NCBI GenBank assembly: GCA_026874595.1
Contig: CM049320.1
Span: 25,706,214-25,770,213, forward strand
Source of the DNA: Sipunculus nudus
Taxonomy: Eukaryota; Annelida; Sipuncula; Golfingiida; Sipunculidae
Reading direction: 5' to 3'
Length of the DNA stretch: 64,000 bases
Shown here: in pieces, positions 43,744-57,500 of the stretch
Layout: every line of letters starts with the position of its first letter
How positions within the stretch are numbered: the first letter of the stretch is position 1
Translations under genes and position numbers: made by a program
Notes under the pieces: generated by a model
Database searches by the model: none
What the model was told of the DNA's origin: nothing
The model's input: only the letters and a program-made list of their open reading frames with translations

Positions 43744-44574
43744 TATAAGAATATTGATTAGTGAAAGGAACTGCATGTAAAATCATGTGAGATGATTGAA
43801 AAAAATAAAACTCTTTCAATGAACATCTGAAAAAAAAACATTGACTTGTATTTAAAACAATGAAAATATTTTGATATATTAAAACCCTTGTTGTTTAAAC
43901 TCACTTAAATCAAATATCCTTTTGCAAAAGTTTCATGCTTGGAGTTCAAAACTTAAAAGTTAAATTATCACTAAATAAAACCCACTTGTGTTTAACTGTG
44001 GATAAGTCCAAGCCTTATGGTAAGTCCTTGTGACTGTGGTGACATAACAAGGTTTCACTGTTTATGTATATCATATTGTTAGTGAAATGTAAATAATATG
44101 TATTGAGTCAAATCAAAGAATCAATATAGTCATAAGTGGTGTATGCTATAAAGCCATATACCTTGGTATTTCAAATACCTAGGTGAATTTCAAGCTCAAC
44201 AGGGTTACATGATCTGATCCTACTTATTTTGCTATATGTTTTATGCATAATGTACTACTCTATACACTACCATGCACTGTCTATCTGAGTAATAAGTATG
44301 ACTTTCTGTATAATATATTAATATATACACAATTTACATGTACTTTTCAAACAAAAAAACTTATAATCAGATTTTTAAAAGTCAACAAAAAGAAATAAAC
44401 AAGGACACGTTCCAAGTAAATACTTAGTGTATACATGTATTGGAGGGCATTAGCTTCATAAGTAGTCAATTAATATAACAATATATCTACCTCTGTTGGT
44501 GCCATTACAATTTGGTCTGTTAAGTCTTCATTGCACAATATAAACAGGGAAAGCTTATCTTAAGAAGCATATCT

Positions 44575-44905
44575 CTATTACACATACCTTGCTAATATAG
44601 ACATCTCTATATTATAGACACCTGAAGAGGTTACATGAGTGGTTCACTGAGAACTGCCATCTCTCCCCATACAGACACCTCCCTATTACAGACGCCCCTC
44701 TATTACAGACATATATGTATTACAGACACACATTTTATGGACAGTTCTCTGTTATGGACAACTCTGTTTTTATGGACACTTCTCTATTATTGGACACCTC
44801 TCTATTATGGACATCTCTATTACAGGGTTTTTCTTTTATATGCATCTTTAGATCGATTTGTTATAGGAATCTCTTTATTCTAGATACCTATCTATTACAG
44901 GCACC
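44575..44905 (+). repeat. Degenerate ~17-25-bp tandem repeat (CTATTACAGACACCTCT)
   Basis: About a dozen variants of TCTCTATTACAGACACC in tandem. A later end (45000-45060, 'gtaatatgcatgttctactgta') suggests it belongs to a longer decayed element. Confidence 0.7.
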
Positions 44906-45438
44906 CCCATTAATATTGAAAATCTCAGAGTTTCACATGCATGAAGCAGTCATATGAGAGGCCACCATATGAGGTCAGTAATTTTTCTTATACTTTCACC
45001 TCCCTATTCTTGGCTTTTAGGTCCCATCCGTGTCTGTAATATGCATGTTCTACTGTATGCATTGTATGATTGTATAAATAGTTTCTGTATGCCTTACATG
45101 AACATATTATTGTACATTTAAGTGAATAATGATGAATCCTGGCATTTTTTATGACTGGTTTGTAATGTTTAACAGTTTGTAATATCCTTGTATAAAAGAT
45201 AAATGTTAATTAAAAAATAATTTTGATAACTTTGATCAGTCTGTTCCAAACAGTACTGGGCAAACAAGGTGTGCCTCTTTTAAATAATACTTCAAAGTCA
45301 ACTGTTAATTATATTAGTGGACTATAGGTAATTTTTCTATCTCCAATTCTAGAGAGTTCATTGAGAGGTAAAGACTCTAAATAACAGGAGGAAAGAAGCC
45401 TTGGTTAATGTTTAGTGAGTTGGTGCACTGTTGTACTT

Positions 45439-45538
45439 CTACCACACGACACATTTGTCTTTGGGGTTCATTTTTGATCCGTGTGGACATTTGAACTGCT
45501 GTGCAAACTCTTGGGAATTGGATAATGTTCCTATGACC
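45439..45538 (-). CDS. M13 peptidase last exon (CxxW terminus)
   Basis: 100 bp, acceptor TTTTTCAG, stop TAG at 45441-45439. [20 protein letters not shown] then [12 protein letters not shown]. The terminal CxxW is diagnostic of the family. Confidence 0.95.
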
Positions 45539-48500
45539 CTGAAAAAGTAAAAGAGTATAATGACATAAATGCAAACAAAGCACTGCAATTAATCATTATG
45601 TAACAGTAAAACTATGCTCTTTACACAGCGCTTTATCCATATGGCAACTACCTTTATCTTAAGCGCTGTTTGTTTTAACCTAGTATCCTGAATCTCTACA
45701 CCAAAGGAGAGCACTGTATTTTGGACCAATCAGATGAGACCTTATGCTGGAAGACAAATCAGTCTACCAGCCATGCGAGGAATACACAAAGCCAATTTTG
45801 TTCATTTCATTTTGAGTGACAGCTCATCGCCCCAGCGACCGTTTGAACAGGCCACAGGCTCAGAGAGAATTGCCCACATGTGGTTTCTGGGCGGAGTCTG
45901 ATACCTGCCGAGTGTTTGCTGACTTGCATTTGGTTGGCTGCTAATCACATCAGCAGTTTTTTTAGCAGACAGGCCCATGTGCACCATCTGGTGTTTAAGT
46001 GCATCATAAACGGTCAAAGCAGACAGCGGGAAAATCAGTAGCTTCTTTAGAAGCGCAAGATTTCTGCTGCCTCAGGAGCGTACAGTAAAAGAGATATTTT
46101 GGCTACAAAGTGCAGATTCAATTGTTGATCTCCTGCCTGACTTTATTTTCTCTAAAAATATTGTGTATTTGCATGCTTCATATTCACAAGGTTATAATTT
46201 CGAGATTTTCACTTTTTCAGAATTTTGCAAGAATTATTATTTCCTTTTTTTTATAAGATTAATTCAACATACACTCACATTAACTAACTATCTGAAGAGA
46301 AGCAAAGAAGATATTGAACTTATAATTATTCATCATCAGCAAATAACATATAAATGGTCTGATATTATTTATAATTTCAATGGTTTATTTACAAATCTGT
46401 TGTCCTTTATATATTATATCAATGCCCTTGCCTTCATGGGTTATACAAACATGGATAACACTCACCTGAATTTATTTGGACTATGGGGATCGTTAATGAT
46501 TGTCAGGTGGTCCGCCTGTTTTGTACTTGTAGTGCACCACACCTGTATAAAAGATGAAAATGTCAACATGGATGAATTAGTCTGACCGAACGTATTATTT
46601 TCACTTTTACCAAATGCAAGTTTCTCTGTTGCTTTGGTTGTGAATTTAACCACCAGATGGCAGCCACATCACCTGACACACCCAGCCACACAGGTTGTGC
46701 AAGACTTTGCCTGACTCGATGGTTTTGGATGGTGCATGAAATGCTACTTATGTCTGCCAAGCAGAAATGACAGTGCCTCCAGGTATAGAGCTGAATACAT
46801 GGTTTATGAAGAGAGATTTAAAATTTGCTGTTCTCTTGAACTAATGACCTGCAAATGTGCAAATAATCAAAGACCTATTCACGACTTTTTGTGTACAGGC
46901 TGAACTTCGTACAGAACAAGCCATGTTACTTTCAAATATAATCACCAAAAAATGAGTATATACATGGGTACTTGATTATGTGCAGTGAATATTATAAAAT
47001 AAACATTATATTCAATAACAGATGAGATCATTATAACATCCTACAACAAAACATTCTGGATGGGAACATCCTATCTACAGGGTGAAAAGAGATAGGAGGT
47101 TATCATTTTTTTTATATAATGATATAAAATTTATCACAATATTTCCTGATATTGTAATATCAGTATCTGCTGAGGGAATACATATAAAAATTGTCAGTAT
47201 TTCTGCCTTGTTTTTGGTAATACAAATATCAATATATTTTTGCTAGTATCATGATCACATTCATATAGAATTTCATGCAATTCATTAAAATAAATGTTAT
47301 CCTTGAAAAAAAAATTTTCTAAACACACAAAGACAATAATGATGCCATTATCTATAGGTAATAATCCTAGAAGAACATGTTTTTTACCCAAAATTGAGGA
47401 AAATAATGTATTGCATATCATGATATCAAGATAAAAGGGAAGCTAATGGTACAAAATTTTAACGCAGCTGTCAGATATTGTGACAATGATGGACAATCCC
47501 TGATACTGGTTATTGTCCCAGCCCTACTGCTGTACTTGGATGGAAATATACAAGCTCACCTGTGAAAAGGCAACAAAAAACAGCTGTCTGTGCGTGAGGT
47601 TGACTCCTGGTAACGGGAGCTCTCCCCCATGCTTCTCTAACCAGTCTTCATAAGCCTGCAACAAATCGTTATTAAAGATACATAAACATTATTCCTGTGG
47701 ATTGTAAGGGCTCCAGAATCCATTCAATTACATGTATCAATTCCTTACTTCAATTGATTCAATTGTCACTTTACAGTGAGTATTAAATTTCGGACTTTTT
47801 AAAAAATAAAATCCATTTTACCAAAATGGATGTTTAAGTCATTTTAGCAAAAAAAAAGGGAGCTCTCCCTTTGTTTTTCACAGTGAGCCATTACCTGATA
47901 TCCCAGAAATCACAAGAAATCTGTGAACTTCTTCTTTCAGCATTCAATATTTGATATTTCAACTTTACTACTTATGTGCAATCAAGCACCAGATCATGTT
48001 CATTCAAAACATAGATATTTTCTAAATAATCATTGAAGCAACTTACATAGTAGGCTGCTTTCAGACCTCCATTGTCTGCAATGTTCTCTCCAAGTGTTGT
48101 TATCCCATTCACCTATACAAAATAAAAAGTAGAAAACATACCTTAAACATGAGAGAGAAAGAGAGAAAGAGAAGACCCAAACAACAACAAAAAGAATACC
48201 AGAAAATATAGGCAGACAATACTGTGACAGGAAACCGGGGCTATGACATTAAATTCTTAACATAAAAAGAAATCTATAAAAAGAAAGTCAATGTAAAAAT
48301 AATACATATTTGCAAGGAGACATTATTATTATACGAGTTCAAAAAAAAAGAATTATAACACCATAATCAGCCTTTTTTATATGAATATCAAATGCAAGAA
48401 ATTTTGTGGTAAAAACAAAAGAATTAATAACTTTAGTATAGGTTTAAATATATGTCAAAATTGCATACTTTTCCTACCTTTTTTTTGAAGTCTGGAAAAC

Positions 48501-51500
48501 TTATGTTTGTATATTGTTCTACTTTTTTAATGTTGTATTGGAAAAGCAATAAACAGAGCAACACAAACCAATCATTTTGGGGATTGTATGTATTGATTAC
48601 AGTATTTTTTAAATACAATAAGAAATCAGTGATTTCACTATCTAGTGTTAGCTAATATTTAATTAATAGGTATTTGGACCTAAGTGAAAGCTCCTTAAAG
48701 GGACCTTGCAAACTCAGGGTGGGGCTATAAATAAATGTGCTACAGAAAAGGAATCTACTGTAATATGTGGTAGCCTTCAATGAGTTTCCATCAAAATGCC
48801 TTCTGCCTATCTGATTTTCATAAAATTTAGTTAAAACATTGGATTACAGAAATTACGCATCTCACTAATGAATTTATTTTCCAATATACATACAGTGTAA
48901 TATTTAAGATTAGGAATAACATTAATGAAAAAAATAACAATAAAGTAACCATATAACAAGTTTGAATATGAAATTATATTAGAAATCAAAATATCAGTAT
49001 GAGTCAGACAGTATCAACATAGCGTATAGGAAATTCAATCATATCAACAGCAATATTACAAGAGTGTTGACAAAATCATGGTCAAGGTAATTATTAAAGG
49101 AATCTCTAGCTGAAAGCGACAAAATGCTAGATAAATTAGAGTTTTGACCAGTTATTAAACAAACATATTCAAGAGAAATCTCTTCCATTAGAGTTAGTCA
49201 GATTAATGTTGAGGTTTGATGTCAATTCCTTCATGCAAGTCTGTATGGCTCAAATGAAATGTGACCATTTTCTCATGAATGCCTCTGGTGGGATTCTTAA
49301 CAGGGATCCACAGCTACAGAAACCGACCCTCTACCCATATGTCTACCCCTAATACTCACATGTTCTCCATTGAGGGTGAACTTTGAATACTGGTTCACCA
49401 TACATTTTGCTTGCTCCTGGAAGTTTTTCACTGAAGCCTCATTCCACCACGGTCGCAAGATTCCATTTTTGTCATATTTGCGACCTGTCAATAGACTTCA
49501 CCATAAACATCCTAAAATAATTAGAGGATTTTGGTGTGGTAAAAAAAAGCATTATTCTGCTGTTAACTTTGCCAATGCATGTACCCTTACCACCAAACTC
49601 TCTCTGCAAAAAGATTCTCACCTGGATGACCACTTCCTTATTGAACCCTGGCAGATCTATTTCTCCAAATTTCTGAAAACTGTTCAAGGACTGTCAATTG
49701 CATACATATAAAACCTGTGACTTGTAACATGAGAAAATTGTCTTGCCCAATTCCCTGGGAAAATTTCTTGCCATAAATTATTTTTGTATGTGCTCATATA
49801 CTCACCCTGGTCATCGAACCCATGTGTCAGCTCATGGCCCATGACGACTCCCATGGCACCAAAGTTCAGAGATCTGTTAACAAATGAGAGAAATATATTG
49901 AACAGTACCAGAATAACATAGGGTTAATGCTTATATAAAAGTATATCATTATATCATTTTAAACATCTCCTCATACTGATCCTTATCAATAACACAAACA
50001 AGAGCACTGAAAATGGTGCATAATACGCCCCTTGCATATCTTGTGTCTTCTGACCTCTTTTAATTTGGGTGAATTTTGCCAAGAATGTAATTCAGGTGAA
50101 AAACTCATTTCAGGTTAATATTCATAATGATCGAGTTTCATGAAAATCTATCAGATATTTGGTAAGTCATCCTGGCACTACCAATGTCTGGTGACACCTG
50201 ACCTAATTATATGCACAGATTTTGCTGGAAATCAAACTTATGTGAGATATTAAATTGGTTAAACTTTTTTTAATATCAATCATTTTCCTGATAAGTTATC
50301 GCAGTGACACAGCAAAGTAGCCTTAAATGTTAAAGCCACATTCATCTTAAGTATAATTAAGCCTCCCCAGTACGAAGGGGAGGCATACAGAGGTTGATCT
50401 ATATTCCTGCTTGGTAAAAATCTTTTATGGGTGTACCTAAGCTTTAAAGGACCCAATCACCTATCTGATCCTTATAAACTAAAGGTAATCCCAGAAAACG
50501 TGGATATCACCGCACACAGGCTGCTTGTTTTGTTTATATCAATGTGTTTATAATATGTGGGGGCCATCCAAAATAAAACAAATTCAATTAAGGGCATCTG
50601 GCAGTAAGTCAGATAAGACAGTGCTTTGCAAATGGCATTTTCAAACAAGTGAGATTTCTACCTCTGCATATATGCAACCTACCACATTATAGGTTAACTG
50701 TTTTTACCTAACCATTTGTCAAAAATGCTGTGTTTATAAACATGTTGTTTATAAACAATTTCATACTTCTTTTATGAAGGAATTATAAGTAAATTTCACA
50801 ACCAAAATTATCCTTAGACTATACACAAAGGAAACCAAAAATCACATAAATTCTTTTTCAAAAGGCAGGTGAATGGGCACCTTTAAGGTCCTATTTCTGT
50901 GCTAAATCTTCACTTTTTTTCTGTCCTTTTTTGTGTAATTTTCTGTTTGAGCAAGATCTCCAATCAGGCTGATTTTTCAAAAGCTGAATTGTGGGCACAC
51001 AGAGCAAGGTCATAGATATGTACCTAATATTTATTTTTGACCTTGACCTAATTCCCCAAGGTCATACACTTCATAACAGATCCCTCATTCTCACTCAGTT
51101 CCAATGGTCACTTGGTGATTGCAAACAAACATCTAGTTATATTCTTACACTTATATCATTATCAAACTCAATAATGTGAAAATATTTTAATTAAAACATC
51201 TAATATATATTATTTTAAATTAAATAAGATTTGATTAAGGGTATTAAGTTTGATGTAAACTCATTACCTTTCATAATTTGGCAGAACATACTTACTTGGG
51301 ATAATTTCTATCATAAAACGGTGCTTGTAATATTCCAGCAGGGAAGACGATCTCATTTTTTGTTGGCGTGTAGTAGGCATTCACTGTCATAGGAGTCATA
51401 CTCCAGCTAAAAGAGAAAATATGAGTAATTATACTGAATAAGCTATACTGAATATTATATTAAGTTTATAATATCAACTTTATGAAATATAATATATAAA

Positions 51501-54500
51501 TATACACATATATATAAGGATGAATTAAAAAAAATGTCACACAGTCATATAGCATAAACACTGAAAGATAAATATAGTCCTTAAGGTGTTCTATTGCAGT
51601 GAATAAATTAAGAGAGATTTTAGTCATTTGGAAAATTATGTACAGTTAAAATATTGGCTTGTTTTGCTTCCAAATTATAATTGTCCAAATGGCAGAACAA
51701 AATGAAATATGAAAGAATTTTTTTAGAATTATCTGTTTTTGATGTCAGTTTCTGACTCTATAGATATCAGACAGTTGTGACCTTGCAATATTAAGACCAG
51801 TTTGTCTATTTCATGATACAAAGCTGACCTTGACTTGTTTTGGGGTTTCCTCAGTTTGTCTATTTCATGATACAAAGCTGACCTTGACTTGTCTTGGGGT
51901 TTCCTCAGTTTGTCTATTTTATGATACAAAGCTGACCTTGACTTGTTTTGGGGTTTCCTCAGTTTGTCTATTTCATGATACAAAGCTGACCTTGTCTTGT
52001 CTTGGGGTTTCCTCAGTTTGTCTATTTTATGATACATAGCTGACCTTGACTTGTCTGAGGGTTTTCCTCAGTTTGTCTATTTAATGATCCATAGCTGACC
52101 TTGACTTGTCTGGGGTTTTTCCTCAGTTTGTCCATTTTTTTATACAAAGCTGACCTTGACTTGTATGGGGGTTTCCTCAGTTTGTCTATTTTTTTATACA
52201 AAGCTGACCTTGACTTGTCTTGGGGTTTCCTCAGTTTGTCTATTTATGATACAAAGCTGACCTTGCATGACTTGACTGGGGGTTTCCTCAGTTTGTCTAT
52301 TTTATGATACATAGCTGACCTTGACTTCTCTGGGGTTTTTCCTCAGTTTGTCTATTTTATGATACATAGCTGACCTTGACTTGTCTGGGGTTTTTCCTCA
52401 GTTGGTCTATTTTATGATACATAGCTGACCTTGACTTGTCTGGGGGTTTCCTCAGTTTGTCTATTTTATGATCCATATAGCCAACCTTGACTTGTCTGGG
52501 GGTTTTCCTCAGTTTGTCTACTTTATGATACATATAGCTGACCTTGACTTGTCTGGGGGTTTTCCTCAGTTTGTCTATTTTATGATCCATATAGCTGACC
52601 TTGACTTGTCTGGGGGTTTCCTTAGTTTGTCTATTTTATGATTCATATAGCTGACCTTGACTTGTCTTGGGGTTTCCCCAGTTTGTCTACTTTATGATAC
52701 ATATAGCCGACCTTGACTTGTCTGGGGGTTTTCCTCAGTTTGTCTATTTTATGATTCATATAGCTGACCTTGACTTGTCTGGGGGTTTTCCTCAGTTTGT
52801 CTGTTTTATGATTCATATAGCTGATCTTGACTTGTCAGGGGGTTTTCCTCAGTTTGTCTATTTTATGATACATAGCTGACCTTGACTTGTCTGGGGGTTT
52901 CCTCAGTTTGTCTATTTTATGATCCATATAGCCAACCTTGACTTGTCTGGGGGTTTTCCTCAGTTTGTCTACTTTATGATACATATAGCTGACCTTGACT
53001 TGTCTGGGGGTTTTCCTCAGTTTGTCTATTTTATGATCCATATAGCTGACCTTGACTTGTCTGGGGGTTTCCTGAGTTTGTCTATTTTATGATTCATATA
53101 GCTGACCTTGACTTGTCTTGGGGTTTCCCCAGTTTGTCTACTTTATGATACATATAGCCGACCTTGACTTGTCTGGGGGTTTTCCTCAGTTTGTCTATTT
53201 TATGATTCATATAGCTGACCTTGACTTGTCTGGGGGTTTTCCTCAGTTTGTCTGTTTTATGATTCATATAGCTGATCTTGACTTGTCAGGGGGTTTTCCT
53301 CAGTTTGTGTATTTTATGATACATATAGCTGACCTTGACTTGTCTGGGGGTTTTCCTCAGTTTGTCTATTTTATGATTCATATAGCTGACCTTGACTTGT
53401 CTGGGGGTTTCCCTCAGTTTGTCTATTTTATGATTCATATAGCTGATCTTGACTTGTCTGGGGGTTTTCCTCAATTTGTCTATTTTATGATACATAGCTG
53501 ACCTTGACTTGACTGTGGTTAATCCTCTGTTGTCTATTTTATGATTCATATAGCTGACCTTGACCTGTCTGGGGGTTTTCCTCAGTTTGTCTATTTTATG
53601 ATACATATAGTTGACCTTAACTTGTCTGGGGTTTTCCTCAGTTTGTCTATTTTATGATCCATATAGCTGACCTTGACTTGTCTGGGGGTTTTCCTCAGTT
53701 TGTCTATTTTATGATACATATCTGACCTTGACTTGTCTGGGGGTTTTCCTCAGTTTGTCTATTTTATGATCCATATAGCTGACCTTGACTTGTCTGGATG
53801 TTTTCCTCAGTTTGTCTATTTTATGATACATAGCTGATCTTGACTTGTCTGGGGGTTTCCTCAGTTTGTCTATTTTATGATACTTATAGCCAACCTTGAC
53901 TTGTCTGGGGGTTTTCCTCAGTTTGTCTACTTTATGATACATATAGCTGACCTTGACTTGTCTGGGGGTTTTCCTCAGTTTGTCTATTTTATGATCCATA
54001 TAGCTGACCTTGACTTGTCTGGTGGTTTCCTCAGTTTGTCTATTTTATGATTCATATAGCTGACCTTGACTTGTCTTGGGGTTTCCCAAGTTTGTCTACT
54101 TTATGATACATATAGCCGACCTTGACTTGTCTGGGGGTTTTCCTCAGTTTGTCTATTTTATGATACATATAGCTGACCTTGACTTGTCTGGGGGTTTTCC
54201 TCAGTTTGTCTATTTTATGATCCATATAGCTGACCTTGACTTGTCTGGGGGTTTTCCTCAGTTTGTCTATTTTATGATACATATCTGACCTTGACTTGTC
54301 TGGGGGTTTTCCTCAGTTTGTCTATTTTATGATACATATAGCTGACCTTGACTTGTCTGGGGGTTTTCCTCAGTTTGTGTATTTTATGATACATATAGCT
54401 GACCTTGACTTGTCTGGGGGTTTCCCTCAGTTTGTCTATTTTATGATTCATATAGCTGACCTTGACTTGTCTGGGGGTTTCCTCAGTTTGTTTATTTTAT

Positions 54501-57500
54501 GATACATATAGCCAACCTTGAGTTGTCTGGGGGTTTTCCTCAATTTGTCTTCTTTATGATACATATAGCTGACCTTGACTTGTCTGGGGGTTTTCCTCAG
54601 TTTGTCTATTTTATGATCCATATAGCTGACCTTGACTTGTCTGGGGGTTTTCCTCAGTTTGTCCTTTTTATGATACATATAGCTGACCTTGACTTGTCTG
54701 GGGGTTTTCCTCAGTTTGTCTATTTTATGATACATATAGTTGACCTTGACTTGTCTGGGGGTTTTCCTCAGTTTGTCTACTTTATGATACATATAACTGA
54801 CCTTGACTTGTCTAGGGGTTTCCTCAGTTTGTCTATTTTATGATTCATATAGCTGACCTTGACTTGTCTGGGGGTTTTCCTCAGTTTGTCCTTTTTATGA
54901 TACATATAGCTGACCTTGACTTGTCTGGGGGTTTTCCTCAGTTTGTCCTTTTTATGATACATATAGCTGACCTTGACTTGAATGGGGGTTTTCCTCAGTT
55001 TGTCTATTTTATGATACATATAGTTGACCTTGACTTGTCTGGGGGTTTTCCTCAGTTTGTCTATTTTATGATACATTTAGCTGACCTTGACTTGTCTGGG
55101 GGTTTCCCTCAGTTTGTCTATTTTATGATTCATATAGCTGATCTTGACTTGTCTGGGGGTTTTCCTCAATTTGTCTATTTAATGATACATAGCTGACCTT
55201 GACTTGACTGTGGTTCATCCTCTGATGTCTATTTTATGATTCAAATAGCTGACCTTGACCTGTCTTGGGGTTTTCCTCAGTTTGTCTATTTTATGATACA
55301 TATAGTTGACCTTAACTTGTCTGGGGGTTTTCCTCAGTTTGTCTATTTTATGATCCATATAGCTGACCTTGACTTGTCTGGGGGTTTTCCTCAGTTTGTC
55401 TATTTTATGATACATATCTGACCTTGACTTGTCTGGGGGTTTTCCTCAGTTTGTCTATTTTATGATACATATAGCTGACCTTGACCTGTCTAGGGGTTTT
55501 CCTCAGTTTGTCTATTTTATGATACATAGCTGATCTTGACTTGTCTGGGGGTTTCCTCAGTTTGTCTATTTTATGATACATATAGCCAACCTTGACTTGT
55601 CTGGGGGTTTTCCTCGGTTTGTCTACTTTATGATACATATAGCTGACCTTGACTTGTCTGGGGGTTTTCCTCAGTTTGTCTATTTTATGATCCATATAGC
55701 TGACCTTGACTTGTCTGGGGGTTTCCTCAATTTGTCTATTTTATGATCCATATAGCTGACCTTGACTTGTCTGGGGGTTTTCCTCAGTTTGTCTATTTTA
55801 TGATACATATCTGACCTTGACTTGTCTGGGGGTTTTCTTCAGTTTGTCTATTATATGATACATATAGCTGACCTTGACTTGTCTGGGGGTTTTCCTCAGT
55901 TTGTCTATTTTATGATACATATAGCTGACCTTGACTTGTCTGGCGGTTTTCCTCAGTTTGTCTGTTTTATGATTCATATAGCTGATCTTAACTTGTGAGG
56001 GGGTTTTCCTCAGTTTGTGTATTTTATGATACATATAGCTGACCTTGACTTGTTTGGGGGTTTTCCTCAGTTTGTCTATTTTATGATTCATATAGCTGAC
56101 CTTGACTTGTCTGGGGGTTTCCTCAGTTTGTCTATTTTATGATACATATAGCCAACCTTGACTTGTCTGGGGGTTTTCCTCAATTTGTCTACTTTATGAT
56201 ACATATAGCTGACCTTGACTTGTCTGGGGGTTTTCCTCAGTTTGTCTATTTTATGATCCATATAGCTGACCTTGACTTGTCTGGGGGTTTCCTTAGTTTG
56301 TCTATTTTATGATTCATATAGCTGACCTTGACTTGTCTTGGGGTTTCCCCAGTTTGTCTATTTTTTTATACATATAGCCGACCTTGACTTGTCTGGGGGT
56401 TTTCCTCAGTTTGTCTATTTTATGATACATATAGTTGACCTTGACTTGTCTGGGGGTTTTCCTCAGTTTGTCTACTTAATGATACATATAACTGACATTG
56501 ACTTGTCTAGGGGTTTCCTCAGTTTGTCTATTTTATGATTCATATAGCTGACCTTGACTTGTCTGGGGGTTTTCCTCAGTTTGTCTTCTTTATGATACAT
56601 ATCTGACCTTGACTTGTCTGGGGGTTTTCCTCAGTTTGTCTTTTTTATGATACATATAGCTGACCTTGACTTGACTGGGGGTTTTCCTCAGTTTGTCTAT
56701 TTTATGATACATATAGTTGACCTTGACTTGTCTGGGGGTTTTCCTCAGTTTGTGTATTTTATGATACATATAGCTGACCTTGATTTGTCTGGGGGTTTTC
56801 CTCAGTTTGTCTGTTTTATGATTCATATAGCTGATCTTGACTTGTCAGGGGGTTTTCCTCAGTTTGTTTATTTTATGATACATATAGCTGACCTTGACTT
56901 GTCTGGGGGTTTTCCTCAGTTTGTCTATTTTATGATTCATATAGCTGACCTTGACTTGTCTGGGGGTTTCCCTCAGTTTGTCTATTTTACGATTCATATA
57001 GCTGATCTTGACTTGTCTGGGGGTTTTCCTCAATTTGTCTATTTTATGATACATAGCTGACCTTGACTTGACTGTGGTTAATCCTCTGTTGTCTATTTTA
57101 TGATTCATATAGCTGACCTTGACCTGTCTGGGGGTTTTCCTCAATTTTGTCTCTTTTATGATTCATATAGCTAATCTCGACTTGTCAGGGGGTTTTCCTC
57201 AGTTTGTCTTTTTTATGATACATAGCTGACCTTGACTTGAATGTGGTTTATCCTCTGTTGTCTATTTTATGATTCATATAGCTGATCTTGACTTGTCTGG
57301 GGGTTTCCTCAGTTTGTCTGTTTCATGATACATGACTGACCATGACTTGTCTGGGGGTTTCCTCAGTTTGTCTATTTTATGATTCATATAGCTGATCTTG
57401 ACTTGTCTGGGGGTTTCCTCAGTTTGTCTGTTTCATGATACATGACTGACCATGACTTGTCTGGGGGTTTCCTCAGTTTGTCTATTTTATGATCTATGAC

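Noticed and set aside
45802-46017. 71-codon frame on the minus strand in the last peptidase intron
   Set aside because: Flanking exons join in phase without it. The region is related to dispersed blocks at 25.9 and 26.6 kb, so it is more likely repeat-derived.
46163-46585. 140-codon open frame on the plus strand
   Set aside because: It is AT-rich, has no family signature and overlaps a well-supported peptidase exon (46466-46542) on the other strand.
49472-49687. 71-codon frame on the minus strand between two peptidase exons
   Set aside because: The flanking exons join in phase without it, and its sequence does not match any part of the M13 family.
53118-57060. 19-residue repeat proteins ([19 protein letters not shown] on plus, [15 protein letters not shown] on minus) open for up to 148 codons
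   Set aside because: The 57-bp unit equals 19 codons, so frames stay open by arithmetic. They are interrupted wherever units are 52-56 bp. The minus-strand phrase is a shadow of the true exon end [11 protein letters not shown].
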